From: Chthoniobacterales bacterium | GTDB taxonomy: Bacteria; Verrucomicrobiota; Verrucomicrobiia; Chthoniobacterales; UBA10450 | Length of the DNA stretch: 64,000 nt | Direction of reading: 5' to 3' | Assembly: GCA_003244145.1 (NCBI GenBank) | Contig: QHBM01000019.1 | Location: forward strand, 1 to 64,000 | Shown here: positions 57,066-64,000 of the stretch, piece after piece | Layout of the letters: each line of letters starts with the position of its first letter | Numbering within the stretch: the first letter of the stretch is position 1 | Made by a program: the position numbers and the translations under genes | The notes under the pieces: model-generated | The model's input: only the letters and a program-made list of their open reading frames with translations | Told to the model about the DNA's origin: nothing | Databases searched by the model: none

Positions 57066-58001
57066 ATGCACAATTTGCTGGATTTATTTCTGCAATCGCG
57101 TAAAACACGCGAGGTGTTTCGTTGCTGCCAGTCAATTCGCGATAGCTTTTTGGACTTGGGGCAAAGTGCTCGCGCTGTCGCGTTCTTATTCGCTGTTCTC
57201 AGCGTCTTCGCTGCAAGTGCGCTAGCCCAAGGCCCGCCAGCAATCCGTCTCGCGAATATTTCGACACGATTGGCAGTCGGGACCGGCAGTAACGTGCTGA
57301 TCGGGGGGTTCATCATTACAGGTTCGCAGCCCAAGAAAGTGATGCTGCGCGGGCTCGGCCCATCGTTGCCAGTGATCGCGAACCTGGCCGATCCCGTTCT
57401 GGAATTGCACGACTCCTCCAGCACGCTCGCGGTTACGGACAACTGGAGAGACACCCAACAAGACGAGCTGCGGGCCACAACAATTCAGCCGCGCAACGAC
57501 CACGAGTCGGCCCTGGTGAAGGTCCTAAATCCCGGCGCCTACACGGTTATTCTGTCGGGGAAAGGTGGAACAACCGGCGTCGGCCTGGTGGAGGTCTATG
57601 ATCTGGATGGAAGCGTAGATTCGAAGCTGGCAAACATTGCGACACGCGGCTTCGTTGACACGGGCGACAATGTTCTGATTGGCGGAACAATCGTCGTCGG
57701 CAGCGGCACTACCACCGTGCTCTTTCGCGCCATTGGGCCGAGTCTGATTAGCGTGCTGCCAAACGCTCTGCGAGATACGACGCTCGAGCTGCACGACCAG
57801 CAAGGGGGCCTCATCGCGGCTAACGACAACTGGCAAGACAACACCAACGCTGCTGACATCCTGGCGACCAAGATAGCGCCGTCTGACCCGCGTGAAGCTG
57901 CCATCCTTCGTGAGCTTTCTCCAGGAAATTACACCGCCATCGTACGGGGCAAGGACAACAGCACCGGCGTCGGGCTAATCGAGGCATACCAGATTAAGTG
58001 A
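57066..58001 (+). CDS. Secreted protein made mainly of the duplicated C-terminal beta module
   Basis: A 311-residue protein with a signal peptide ending near residue 58 ('AVAFLFAVLSVFAASALAQG'; the N-terminal 35 residues before it are charged and may contain a later start). The rest is two tandem modules of about 120 residues, each with 'NVLIGGFII' or 'NVLIGGTIV', 'RGLGPSL'/'RAIGPSL', 'LELHD' and 'PGNYTAIVRG'-like ends. The same pair closes the two giant proteins at 11040 and 21298. Here it stands almost alone, so the module can fold by itself. The stop overlaps a possible GTG start of the RCC1 gene. Function unknown. Confidence 0.82.
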   Translation: MHNLLDLFLQSRKTREVFRCCQSIRDSFLDLGQSARAVAFLFAVLSVFAASALAQGPPAIRLANISTRLAVGTGSNVLIGGFIITGSQPKKVMLRGLGPSLPVIANLADPVLELHDSSSTLAVTDNWRDTQQDELRATTIQPRNDHESALVKVLNPGAYTVILSGKGGTTGVGLVEVYDLDGSVDSKLANIATRGFVDTGDNVLIGGTIVVGSGTTTVLFRAIGPSLISVLPNALRDTTLELHDQQGGLIAANDNWQDNTNAADILATKIAPSDPREAAILRELSPGNYTAIVRGKDNSTGVGLIEAYQIK

Positions 58002-58009
58002 GCCGATAT

Positions 58010-60433
58010 ATGCCATCGCTTCAGCGTGTCAGCACAATCACCGCGACCTTGGGAGTATTACTCTGCTGGCTCCCAGCTAGTCGGGCGCAAGTCAACGGCA
58101 ACGCCACTATCAGGGCTTCCGATCCGGTTTTCGGCCCGATAACTGTAAGCACATCGAGTCAATATGCAGGGGCCGTGTCGTCCATTAAGTGGGGGAACAA
58201 GGAGTTCATTAACAACTGGGATCACGGCCGGCAATTGTCGCCTAATTACCAATTCTTTAATCGCTTTATCTGCTACGATCCCTACGAGACCGGTAGCCTC
58301 GACGATGGACAGAAGGCTACCAGTACCAGCCGCTTGTTGTCCGTCGTCGCCAGCGGCAACCGGTTGGAGTCCACGACGCAAATGGCTTGGTACTACAGCC
58401 AATTCGTTCAAAGCGCCAAACCGGAAGATTACTGCGGTGATCCCGCCAAATGGCTACCTGTTACTCCCTACACCTCACCGTTGTCCAATTACAAGGTTCA
58501 CAAAACCGTTACGATCGGCTTTGCGGGTATCCCAAACGTGATTGAGTATCTCACCGAGGTGTTCATCCCGGAGGCGGTCCTGAAGGGTATTAACAATCCC
58601 ACGGCGGTAGTGAACTATGAGTTTTCGTCGGTGCGCTCGTGGGATGTTGTTTCGAAGAATTACAGAAAGATTCGCTCGTCGGGCGGAGAGGACGACCGCA
58701 TCAAGGTGGTGTCCACCGCCGACGGCAACTATGCTATGGGATGGTACGCGCCGGAACTGCTGCAACCATATGGTGATCCCGGCTCCGTCAATTGGTGGTT
58801 CGTTGTTCCTCCTAATCCGTTTTATCCGGACCCGAACAATCCCAGCCAGCCTGACCCGAATTTTGGCTGCGTCCATTTTGGCACCATTAACCGCTACGAT
58901 AGCTTTAATGGTCCAGGGTGGTATCCGCAGGACCGCGCCTATGTGGTGATCGGAAACCTGGACCAGGTAAAGGAGGGGCTCACTCGCGTGCATTCGCAAT
59001 TCGCCGCCCTGGATCCCGAGGTATTCAATTGGCGCGACTATATCGCTATCAATGGCTTGCAGTCTGGTGGTATCTCGACCCCGCAAGCGGCAGAAGACCA
59101 CTGGCTCACCCCCCAAACAGGAGGCATCGCGCAAGGACTCCGGGCTTCGCGGACGTTTTCACCGGCGCAATACCTGCAGCTGAACCCCGACCTCGCAAAT
59201 GCGGTTGGCGCTACAAACTATCTAAGCGCGATCAGCCACTACGTTAGTGCGGGCCGCGCCGAGGGGCGAGGCACGGTCGCCAAACCAGCGGCCGGGATGC
59301 AGCACCTTGTGGTGCTGGCGAATAGAAGCGCCACGGCTACCGGGCAGAACTCTTACGGCCAGCTTGGCAATGGGAATACCTCCCGAACAGTAGGACCAAC
59401 ACCGGTCGGCTTTGATCCAACAGTGACGGAGATTGCCGCCGGCGAATATACCTCGCTCGCAGTTAAGACCGATGGATCTCTTTGGGTATGGGGCTCGAAT
59501 CAGTACGGCGCGAAGGGCGACGGCACGAGCGGCGGGGAGATCACGACTCCGGTTCGGGTTCCGACAGTGCTGCAGATATCGACGCCGTCCCGCAACGGCA
59601 AACATGCTATTGCGGTTGGCACTGCTTGCTACGCTGCGATCGATACGCAAGGGCAAGTCTGGACGTGGGGAGCTAACTGGAACGGCCGCCTCGGAGATGG
59701 CACGCCTGTTCCCCACTACACTCCGTCGCGAGTAACAAAGACTGCTAATCCCGGCGACTACCTAACTGGCATTGTCTCCATCGCTGCAGGCGGTGGCACC
59801 ATGGCAGCAATCGATGCGGACGGCACTGTTTGGACCTGGGGTGCCGGAGCCAATGGGAATTTGGGCAATGGTGGTTCTGGAGACGACAGCGGCTACCCCG
59901 TGCAAGTAGTTCAGGCTGCCAGTAACAACGCGAGCACTCCTTTGGTAGGTATTAGCCAGGTTGCGTGCGGCTCATCAGGATTCTGTATCGCGTTAGCCAG
60001 ATATGGCACAGTTTTCGGCTGGGGCAGCAATGACTTCTCCCAACTGGGCATCGCACCTGGTGGTGCGTTGTCTATTGCTACACCTATCGCGGTAGGGCCC
60101 GGTGGGATAGACGCGATCGCCGCGGGATCGGCACACTGTATCGCCCATAGCGCAGCGGACGGCAAAGTGTATGGATGGGGTTACAACGGGTACGGTCAAC
60201 TTGGCAACGGTTCTGCCGGTGTGGCCCAATATCCTCCTGTGGCGATGAACCCCGGGCCGGACGGCATGAAGGACGTAGCCGATCTCGTGGCCTGCGCGAA
60301 CTTTAGTGTGATGGTGCGTTACACAGATCGAGCGGTCTTTGTGACTGGAGATAATCAATCGGGACAGCTTGGCATCCCAGGGGATCCGCTGGTGCAATAC
60401 CTGCCGGTAAGAAGTTCGTTCCTACCCCACTGA
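58010..60433 (+). CDS. Secreted RCC1-repeat surface protein
   Basis: An 807-residue protein with a signal peptide (about 1-26, 'ATLGVLLCWLPASRAQV'). Residues 30-360 form an uncharacterised beta-rich domain with 'GKEFINNWDHGRQL'-like wording ('WGNKEFINNWDHGRQL') and 'DGNYAMGWYAPEL'. A short motif 'QYLQLNPDLANAVG' with 'HYVSAGRAEGR' (about 390-425) resembles a surface-protein repeat. The last 370 residues carry about six or seven RCC1 repeats ('SLWVWGSNQYGAKGDGTSGG', 'QVWTWGANWNGRLGDG', 'TVFGWGSNDFSQLG'), a beta-propeller used for binding. ATG 58010 is preferred to GTG 57998. Just after the module-pair gene. Confidence 0.85.
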   Translation: MPSLQRVSTITATLGVLLCWLPASRAQVNGNATIRASDPVFGPITVSTSSQYAGAVSSIKWGNKEFINNWDHGRQLSPNYQFFNRFICYDPYETGSLDDGQKATSTSRLLSVVASGNRLESTTQMAWYYSQFVQSAKPEDYCGDPAKWLPVTPYTSPLSNYKVHKTVTIGFAGIPNVIEYLTEVFIPEAVLKGINNPTAVVNYEFSSVRSWDVVSKNYRKIRSSGGEDDRIKVVSTADGNYAMGWYAPELLQPYGDPGSVNWWFVVPPNPFYPDPNNPSQPDPNFGCVHFGTINRYDSFNGPGWYPQDRAYVVIGNLDQVKEGLTRVHSQFAALDPEVFNWRDYIAINGLQSGGISTPQAAEDHWLTPQTGGIAQGLRASRTFSPAQYLQLNPDLANAVGATNYLSAISHYVSAGRAEGRGTVAKPAAGMQHLVVLANRSATATGQNSYGQLGNGNTSRTVGPTPVGFDPTVTEIAAGEYTSLAVKTDGSLWVWGSNQYGAKGDGTSGGEITTPVRVPTVLQISTPSRNGKHAIAVGTACYAAIDTQGQVWTWGANWNGRLGDGTPVPHYTPSRVTKTANPGDYLTGIVSIAAGGGTMAAIDADGTVWTWGAGANGNLGNGGSGDDSGYPVQVVQAASNNASTPLVGISQVACGSSGFCIALARYGTVFGWGSNDFSQLGIAPGGALSIATPIAVGPGGIDAIAAGSAHCIAHSAADGKVYGWGYNGYGQLGNGSAGVAQYPPVAMNPGPDGMKDVADLVACANFSVMVRYTDRAVFVTGDNQSGQLGIPGDPLVQYLPVRSSFLPH

Positions 60434-60464
60434 ATCGGCTGATGGCCTGTCGTGCTCGGCTGCC

Positions 60465-61256
60465 TCAAGTCTCGCGACGCGCGATCGTTTGGATCGAGAC
60501 AACTTTGCGGAACGGGAATTCCGAATAACTGCGCCCACCTCGCCAATGATGATGGCCCTGCGGGGAGAGGAAAAATGTTTCGACGTCGGCCTGAACGCGA
60601 CCCAGCAGGGATGGCAATGATTCTGGCGCAGGTTTGCCGGTGAGTCGTGCTTGTTCGGCAAGAATCCGCTCGGCCATTGGAGGATTGTCGAGTTCACCCG
60701 GGCCTTGCAGGATAAAATCGAAACAGTGAATCGAAACGCCGCCGGGCGTGAGAAACTCGTCGATGGCATCGAAACAGAGCCGCAGTGATTCGGCCGGTAG
60801 GTGTTCGAGCACCGAGATGGAGAAGATGGCGTCGAATGATCCCGGCGTCAGGCCGGGTAAACCCGGGCGAAAATATTCGCGGACGATTTTCACATTCGGA
60901 AACTGTTCGACGTAGCGGTCGAAGTCAGTCGGCCCGTTGCCAAACCCATCATACGGATCGACCAGGGTGACGTCGTAACCTAGCTCCTCCAAAAACCCGC
61001 TGATCATCGGTTCGCCGCCGCCGATTTCCAGCAGGCGCGCCGGTGGGGGGACGTTCGCCAAGATTGCTTTCGCGGTCCAGGGCCGTTGCACGTTCTTCAG
61101 GTCGCCATCCACGGGTGTGATCTGCCGAAGCTCATCCAGACTTTCGCAATAGTCGGCGACCGTCGCGTAGGACGTGCCGCCGCCGGCGTCGCATCCGGAA
61201 AAACGCGAGATTATTTTCGCGCGCTGCTCTGGCTTGTTAAGGAAGCGGACCGGCAT
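60465..61256 (-). CDS. SAM-dependent methyltransferase (class I)
   Basis: A 263-residue protein. Motif I is 'ARLLEIGGGEPMISGFLEEL' (about residues 75-94), motif II 'YDVTLVDPYDGFG', and 'FDAIFSISVLEHLPAESLRL' the motif IV/V region, ending with 'GGVSIHCFDFIL'. It is typical of methyltransferases in glycan and secondary-metabolite clusters. Substrate unknown; in this operon it may cap a surface sugar. It overlaps the GT4 gene by 20 bases and is the last gene of the minus-strand operon. Convergent with the RCC1 gene (31-base gap). Confidence 0.9.
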   Translation of the reverse strand: MPVRFLNKPEQRAKIISRFSGCDAGGGTSYATVADYCESLDELRQITPVDGDLKNVQRPWTAKAILANVPPPARLLEIGGGEPMISGFLEELGYDVTLVDPYDGFGNGPTDFDRYVEQFPNVKIVREYFRPGLPGLTPGSFDAIFSISVLEHLPAESLRLCFDAIDEFLTPGGVSIHCFDFILQGPGELDNPPMAERILAEQARLTGKPAPESLPSLLGRVQADVETFFLSPQGHHHWRGGRSYSEFPFRKVVSIQTIARRET

Positions 61257-62424
61257 CGTCCTCCTTTTTCCGATTCGTGGAATTCGCTTCGTAAAACGCC
61301 AACAGCGCGCGCGTGTTCTTCTCCCAGTCGAAGTGTTCGCGGGCGAAGGCGAGCGCGCCGGCGGCGAGGCGTTCGCTTAGCGCTTTGTTCGCCTGCAGTT
61401 CCAGCACGGCGTTCACGATGCCGAGCGCGTCGACTTTGTCGAGCACCCAGGCCTCTTCGCCGTGCCGAACAAAGCGGCCCAGGTTTGTCCGCGGCAGAAT
61501 CACCGGGCGGCCCATGGCGAAAAATTCCGGGAGCTTTCCCGGCAATCGGAATTCGTTAAAGGAATTGTCCGCGCCCGGCTGGACGAGGACATCCGCCAGA
61601 CTGAGCAACCTGGGAATTTCCTGGTAAGGTACTCGCCCCAGGTCAATCGACACCTTGTAGGCCCATTCTTCGTCCGGTCCGAGGTACGAACAAAAATCCC
61701 GGCCAGTCCGAATGAGGCGCGCGGGTGTGCCTTCGCGGTCGAGCATGGCGGCGGCGAGATACAAGCTGCGCACGTCACGGGCGTTCGCGGAATGGACATT
61801 GCCCGTATAGCAAAGGATAACAGTCCCACCTGCGATGCCGAGTTGTTCTAGCAATGGTAGACTGCGCGGCCGCGGAAAAAAAAGCTGGTCGGTGGCGCCA
61901 GGCCAAAGGACCAGTTTTGGAATTTCAGCCGGAACGAATTGTTCCAACCGGTCCATGATCATCGTCACGCCGTCAGCCGAGGCAATGAAGGTACGATAGT
62001 GGCGTGGATGCGAGAGGTTCCCTGGGATTTCCGCGAAAGGAGCGCGCGCCAGTTTTTCGAACGGCGTTCCAAGATTCACTTCGAGGATGAGTTCCTCGTT
62101 GTCTTCGAGATGAACGAAAAGCTTGAAGGCGCAGAAGCCGGCCAGCTTCTCGCAGAAGAGGCGCACATTTTCGCGCGGGGTCCAGCCGTGCACAAGGTCG
62201 GGCCCGCGACCATTCAGGAAAACGCGCGGCCAGTCGCCGTCGATTTGATCGAATCGGTGCACGGAATACGTTTGTTCCCCCAGGCCGGCGCCGCGATCGG
62301 CGTCCTCGGGAATCGCCACGGCGGTGGAATGCCCGAGAACCGTGAGCTGGTTCGCGAAATTGTGGACATGCACAGCGCTGTTCGCGCTGAAATCATGATA
62401 GAGAGCGAAAAGAATATTACTCAC
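61237..62424 (-). CDS. Glycosyltransferase family 4-like protein
   Basis: A 395-residue GT-B enzyme. 'HNFANQLTVLGHSTAVAIPE' opens the N-terminal domain, and 'DLVHGWTPRENVRLFC' its substrate side. The donor domain has 'VILCYTGNVHSANARDVRSL' and 'VLVQPGADNSFNEFRLPGKL' with the E-x7-E-like 'NEFRLPGKLPEFFAMG' for the nucleotide sugar. The start is GTG 62424 because it begins the natural 'SNILFALYHDFS' N-terminus and overlaps the GT2 stop by 8 bases; further upstream codons belong to the GT2 gene in another frame. The sugar is unknown. Confidence 0.9.
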   Translation of the reverse strand: MSNILFALYHDFSANSAVHVHNFANQLTVLGHSTAVAIPEDADRGAGLGEQTYSVHRFDQIDGDWPRVFLNGRGPDLVHGWTPRENVRLFCEKLAGFCAFKLFVHLEDNEELILEVNLGTPFEKLARAPFAEIPGNLSHPRHYRTFIASADGVTMIMDRLEQFVPAEIPKLVLWPGATDQLFFPRPRSLPLLEQLGIAGGTVILCYTGNVHSANARDVRSLYLAAAMLDREGTPARLIRTGRDFCSYLGPDEEWAYKVSIDLGRVPYQEIPRLLSLADVLVQPGADNSFNEFRLPGKLPEFFAMGRPVILPRTNLGRFVRHGEEAWVLDKVDALGIVNAVLELQANKALSERLAAGALAFAREHFDWEKNTRALLAFYEANSTNRKKEDDAGPLP

Positions 62425-64000
62425 CGGAGTGAGGGCTGTAGTCGCCGCGTTCGAGGTCCAGGTTGCGGTTATAGTAGGGGTCGCCGCGCTCGATGACTTC
62501 TTCCCATTGATCGAGCAGAAGCATCCGGTCGACCATGTCGTAATAGCTCTGTGGTCTTGAGACGAACTCGTCATGCAACAAGCGCGCCCGGGGCGTGCAG
62601 ATGACGCGCAGGCCGCGCGCCCGCACCCGCAAACAAAGGTCGACGTCTTGATAGGCCGTGAAGAAATGCGGATTGAATCCGCCAATCTCCTGAAAGAGTG
62701 GTGCGCGGATCATCAGGCAGGCAGCGGTGACTACGGAAACTTCCCGCGCGCAAACCAGGTTGCCGGCATAACCATCCACCTCGATCGGAAAATGGCGCAT
62801 GACGTGATCCGCCGTGCCGCGCATTCCCAGGGCGACGCCGGCATGCTGGACAGTATTTTTCTCATAGGCCAGCAAGGCACCGGCCGCGCCCACGTCCGGC
62901 TGTTCGGCGTAGTAGGCGAGATGCTCCAGCCACTCTGGTGTGACGACTTCGGTGTCGTTGTTGAGGAATACCAGGAGCTCTCCCGTGGCCACGGCTGCGC
63001 CCTGGTTGTTCGCGCGCGAGTAATTAAACTTGCCGGGAAATTCGATTCTGCGGACCGGATATTTTTCCATCAAACCGACCGCAATCGGATCAGTCGTCTC
63101 ATTATCCAAGACGATTACCTCGAAATCCGGATAGGAAGTCTTGTCGAAGAGGCTCTGCAAGCAGCGGCCGAAAACATCCGGCGCATTGCGGGTGGGAATG
63201 ATAATGCTGACTCGCGCATAGGTGTCGCGTCTGGCCGGGACAATCTTCAAGCGGTGAGGCAGCCGAGCTTGCTTGGCGCCGGCGGGAAGCTGAACCCGCT
63301 TCAGGTGCGCATTGACGGCTTTTTCCTGGAGAGCCCCGATGTGCGGTTTGGCGTCGCTATCTTCCGCAATGCTTCCCGGTGTCTTCCGCCAATGGTAAAG
63401 AATCTCGGGAATGTGACCGATGCGCGGAGCCAGTTCGCTCAAGCGAAGCATGAACTCAAAATCCTGGACGCCGTCGTAGGAGGAATCGAAACCGGTCTTT
63501 CGCGCCAGCTCCCGCCGCACACCGAGCAGGTGGCCCACGTACATCGCACCGCGAAAATATTCCGGCGACCAATCGGGCTTAAAGAAGGGTTCGATGAGTG
63601 CACCGGAGGAATCGTCGAGTTTGTCTTCATCCGAATAAACGACGTCATAGCCTTCCGCGAGCTTGTCCCGCATGCATTCAAGCGCGAGCGGATGAAGCAG
63701 GTCGTCGTGATCGAGAAAACAAACATAATCACTGCGGGCTAGCTCAAGGGCGTGGTTCGTCGCCGCGCTGATACCCTTGCCCGGGGACACGGCTACCCGC
63801 ACGCGCGGGCTGACCGTGCTAAGAAGGTCGAGGAGCTTCTTCGTTTCGCGATCGTTCGAACCGTCATCCACAAGGCACCATTCCCAGTCCGGAAAAGTTT
63901 GGTTGATAAGGCTCAATGCCGCTTCAGCCAGCCATTCCGGCTTTGTATCGTGGGTAGGTGTCAGGACACTGATGGAAGGTGCGGTAGCAGGGATCGGCGA
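62417..64000 (-). CDS. Bifunctional-looking family 2 glycosyltransferase (N-terminus beyond right edge)
   Basis: At least 527 residues; the frame is open to the right edge, and 'SVLTPTHDTKPEWLAEAAL' near the edge is already within the first GT2 domain, so only the very start is missing. The first domain has 'WCLVDDGSNDRETKKLL' and 'YVCFLDHDDLLHP' (DxD). The second domain begins 'SIIIPTRNAPDVFGRCLQSL' with 'GELLVFLNNDTEV' and 'GFNPHFFTAYQDVDLCLRVR'. Two catalytic domains in one chain are common in O-antigen and surface-glycan synthesis. It heads the visible operon GT2-GT4-methyltransferase. Confidence 0.92.
   Translation of the reverse strand, partial: SPIPATAPSISVLTPTHDTKPEWLAEAALSLINQTFPDWEWCLVDDGSNDRETKKLLDLLSTVSPRVRVAVSPGKGISAATNHALELARSDYVCFLDHDDLLHPLALECMRDKLAEGYDVVYSDEDKLDDSSGALIEPFFKPDWSPEYFRGAMYVGHLLGVRRELARKTGFDSSYDGVQDFEFMLRLSELAPRIGHIPEILYHWRKTPGSIAEDSDAKPHIGALQEKAVNAHLKRVQLPAGAKQARLPHRLKIVPARRDTYARVSIIIPTRNAPDVFGRCLQSLFDKTSYPDFEVIVLDNETTDPIAVGLMEKYPVRRIEFPGKFNYSRANNQGAAVATGELLVFLNNDTEVVTPEWLEHLAYYAEQPDVGAAGALLAYEKNTVQHAGVALGMRGTADHVMRHFPIEVDGYAGNLVCAREVSVVTAACLMIRAPLFQEIGGFNPHFFTAYQDVDLCLRVRARGLRVICTPRARLLHDEFVSRPQSYYDMVDRMLLLDQWEEVIERGDPYYNRNLDLERGDYSPHSGE

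Noticed and set aside
62573-63742. Plus-strand open frame of 389 codons opposite the GT2 gene
   Set aside because: Shadow of a strongly supported glycosyltransferase; no start context and no motif.

Overview
The window looks like a chromosomal piece of a Gram-negative soil bacterium of the Verrucomicrobia (Spartobacteria/Chthoniobacterales-like). The grounds are inference from content: high GC, LpxA (lipid A) beside a B-type succinate dehydrogenase with one cytochrome b subunit, an ECF sigma factor/Ser-Thr kinase pair, giant secreted proteins with a duplicated C-terminal beta module, and many short palindromic repeats between genes. There is one tRNA. I see no rRNA, insertion sequence, phage or CRISPR array.

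Layout. 0-4 kb: end of an ABC permease, an AttH/CrtC-like protein, a stand-alone rpmH (L34), a GNAT acetyltransferase and a site-2 protease. 4-9 kb (minus): M1 aminopeptidase, then an ECF sigma / membrane anti-sigma-like / secreted protein set. 9.2-11 kb: a scrambled TPR regulator whose upstream end abuts a 5'-truncated plus-strand gene; this is a rearrangement or an assembly joint. 11-25 kb: two giant secreted proteins with in-frame octapeptide repeats and nearly identical 3' ends, enclosing a minus-strand set of ECF sigma, Ser/Thr kinase-TPR, adenosine deaminase and a membrane-bound spermidine-synthase-like protein. 25-37 kb: housekeeping (rlmN, prs-rplY-pth-rpsF-ssb, dprA, a zinc alcohol dehydrogenase, topB) plus a possible Mpv17-like membrane protein flanked by inverted repeats.

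37.5-46 kb: a doubly disrupted nucleotidyltransferase pseudogene, nrdR with a possible ATP-cone-like partner, a HIT protein, cell-wall genes (L,D-transpeptidase, lipoprotein, amidase), tRNA-Ser, moeA, and marR-tolC-pgeF. 46-55 kb (mostly minus): a mixed operon pyrF, lipoate ligase, cyclic-nucleotide-binding protein, polyprenyl synthase, radC, lpxA, with divergent ispE and the sdhCAB operon. 55-64 kb: a polytopic GT-C-like membrane protein, a third secreted protein built mainly of the duplicated C-terminal module, an RCC1-repeat surface protein, and a convergent glycosylation operon (GT2, GT4, methyltransferase) running off the right edge.

How it fits together: much of the accessory content concerns the cell surface. 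The most interesting unexplained material is the octapeptide-repeat protein pair with the shared C-terminal module next to an ECF sigma/kinase pair, and the 9.2-11 kb joint. Small palindromic and heptamer repeats sit in many gene gaps and in places form stop codons, leaders or the ends of proteins.
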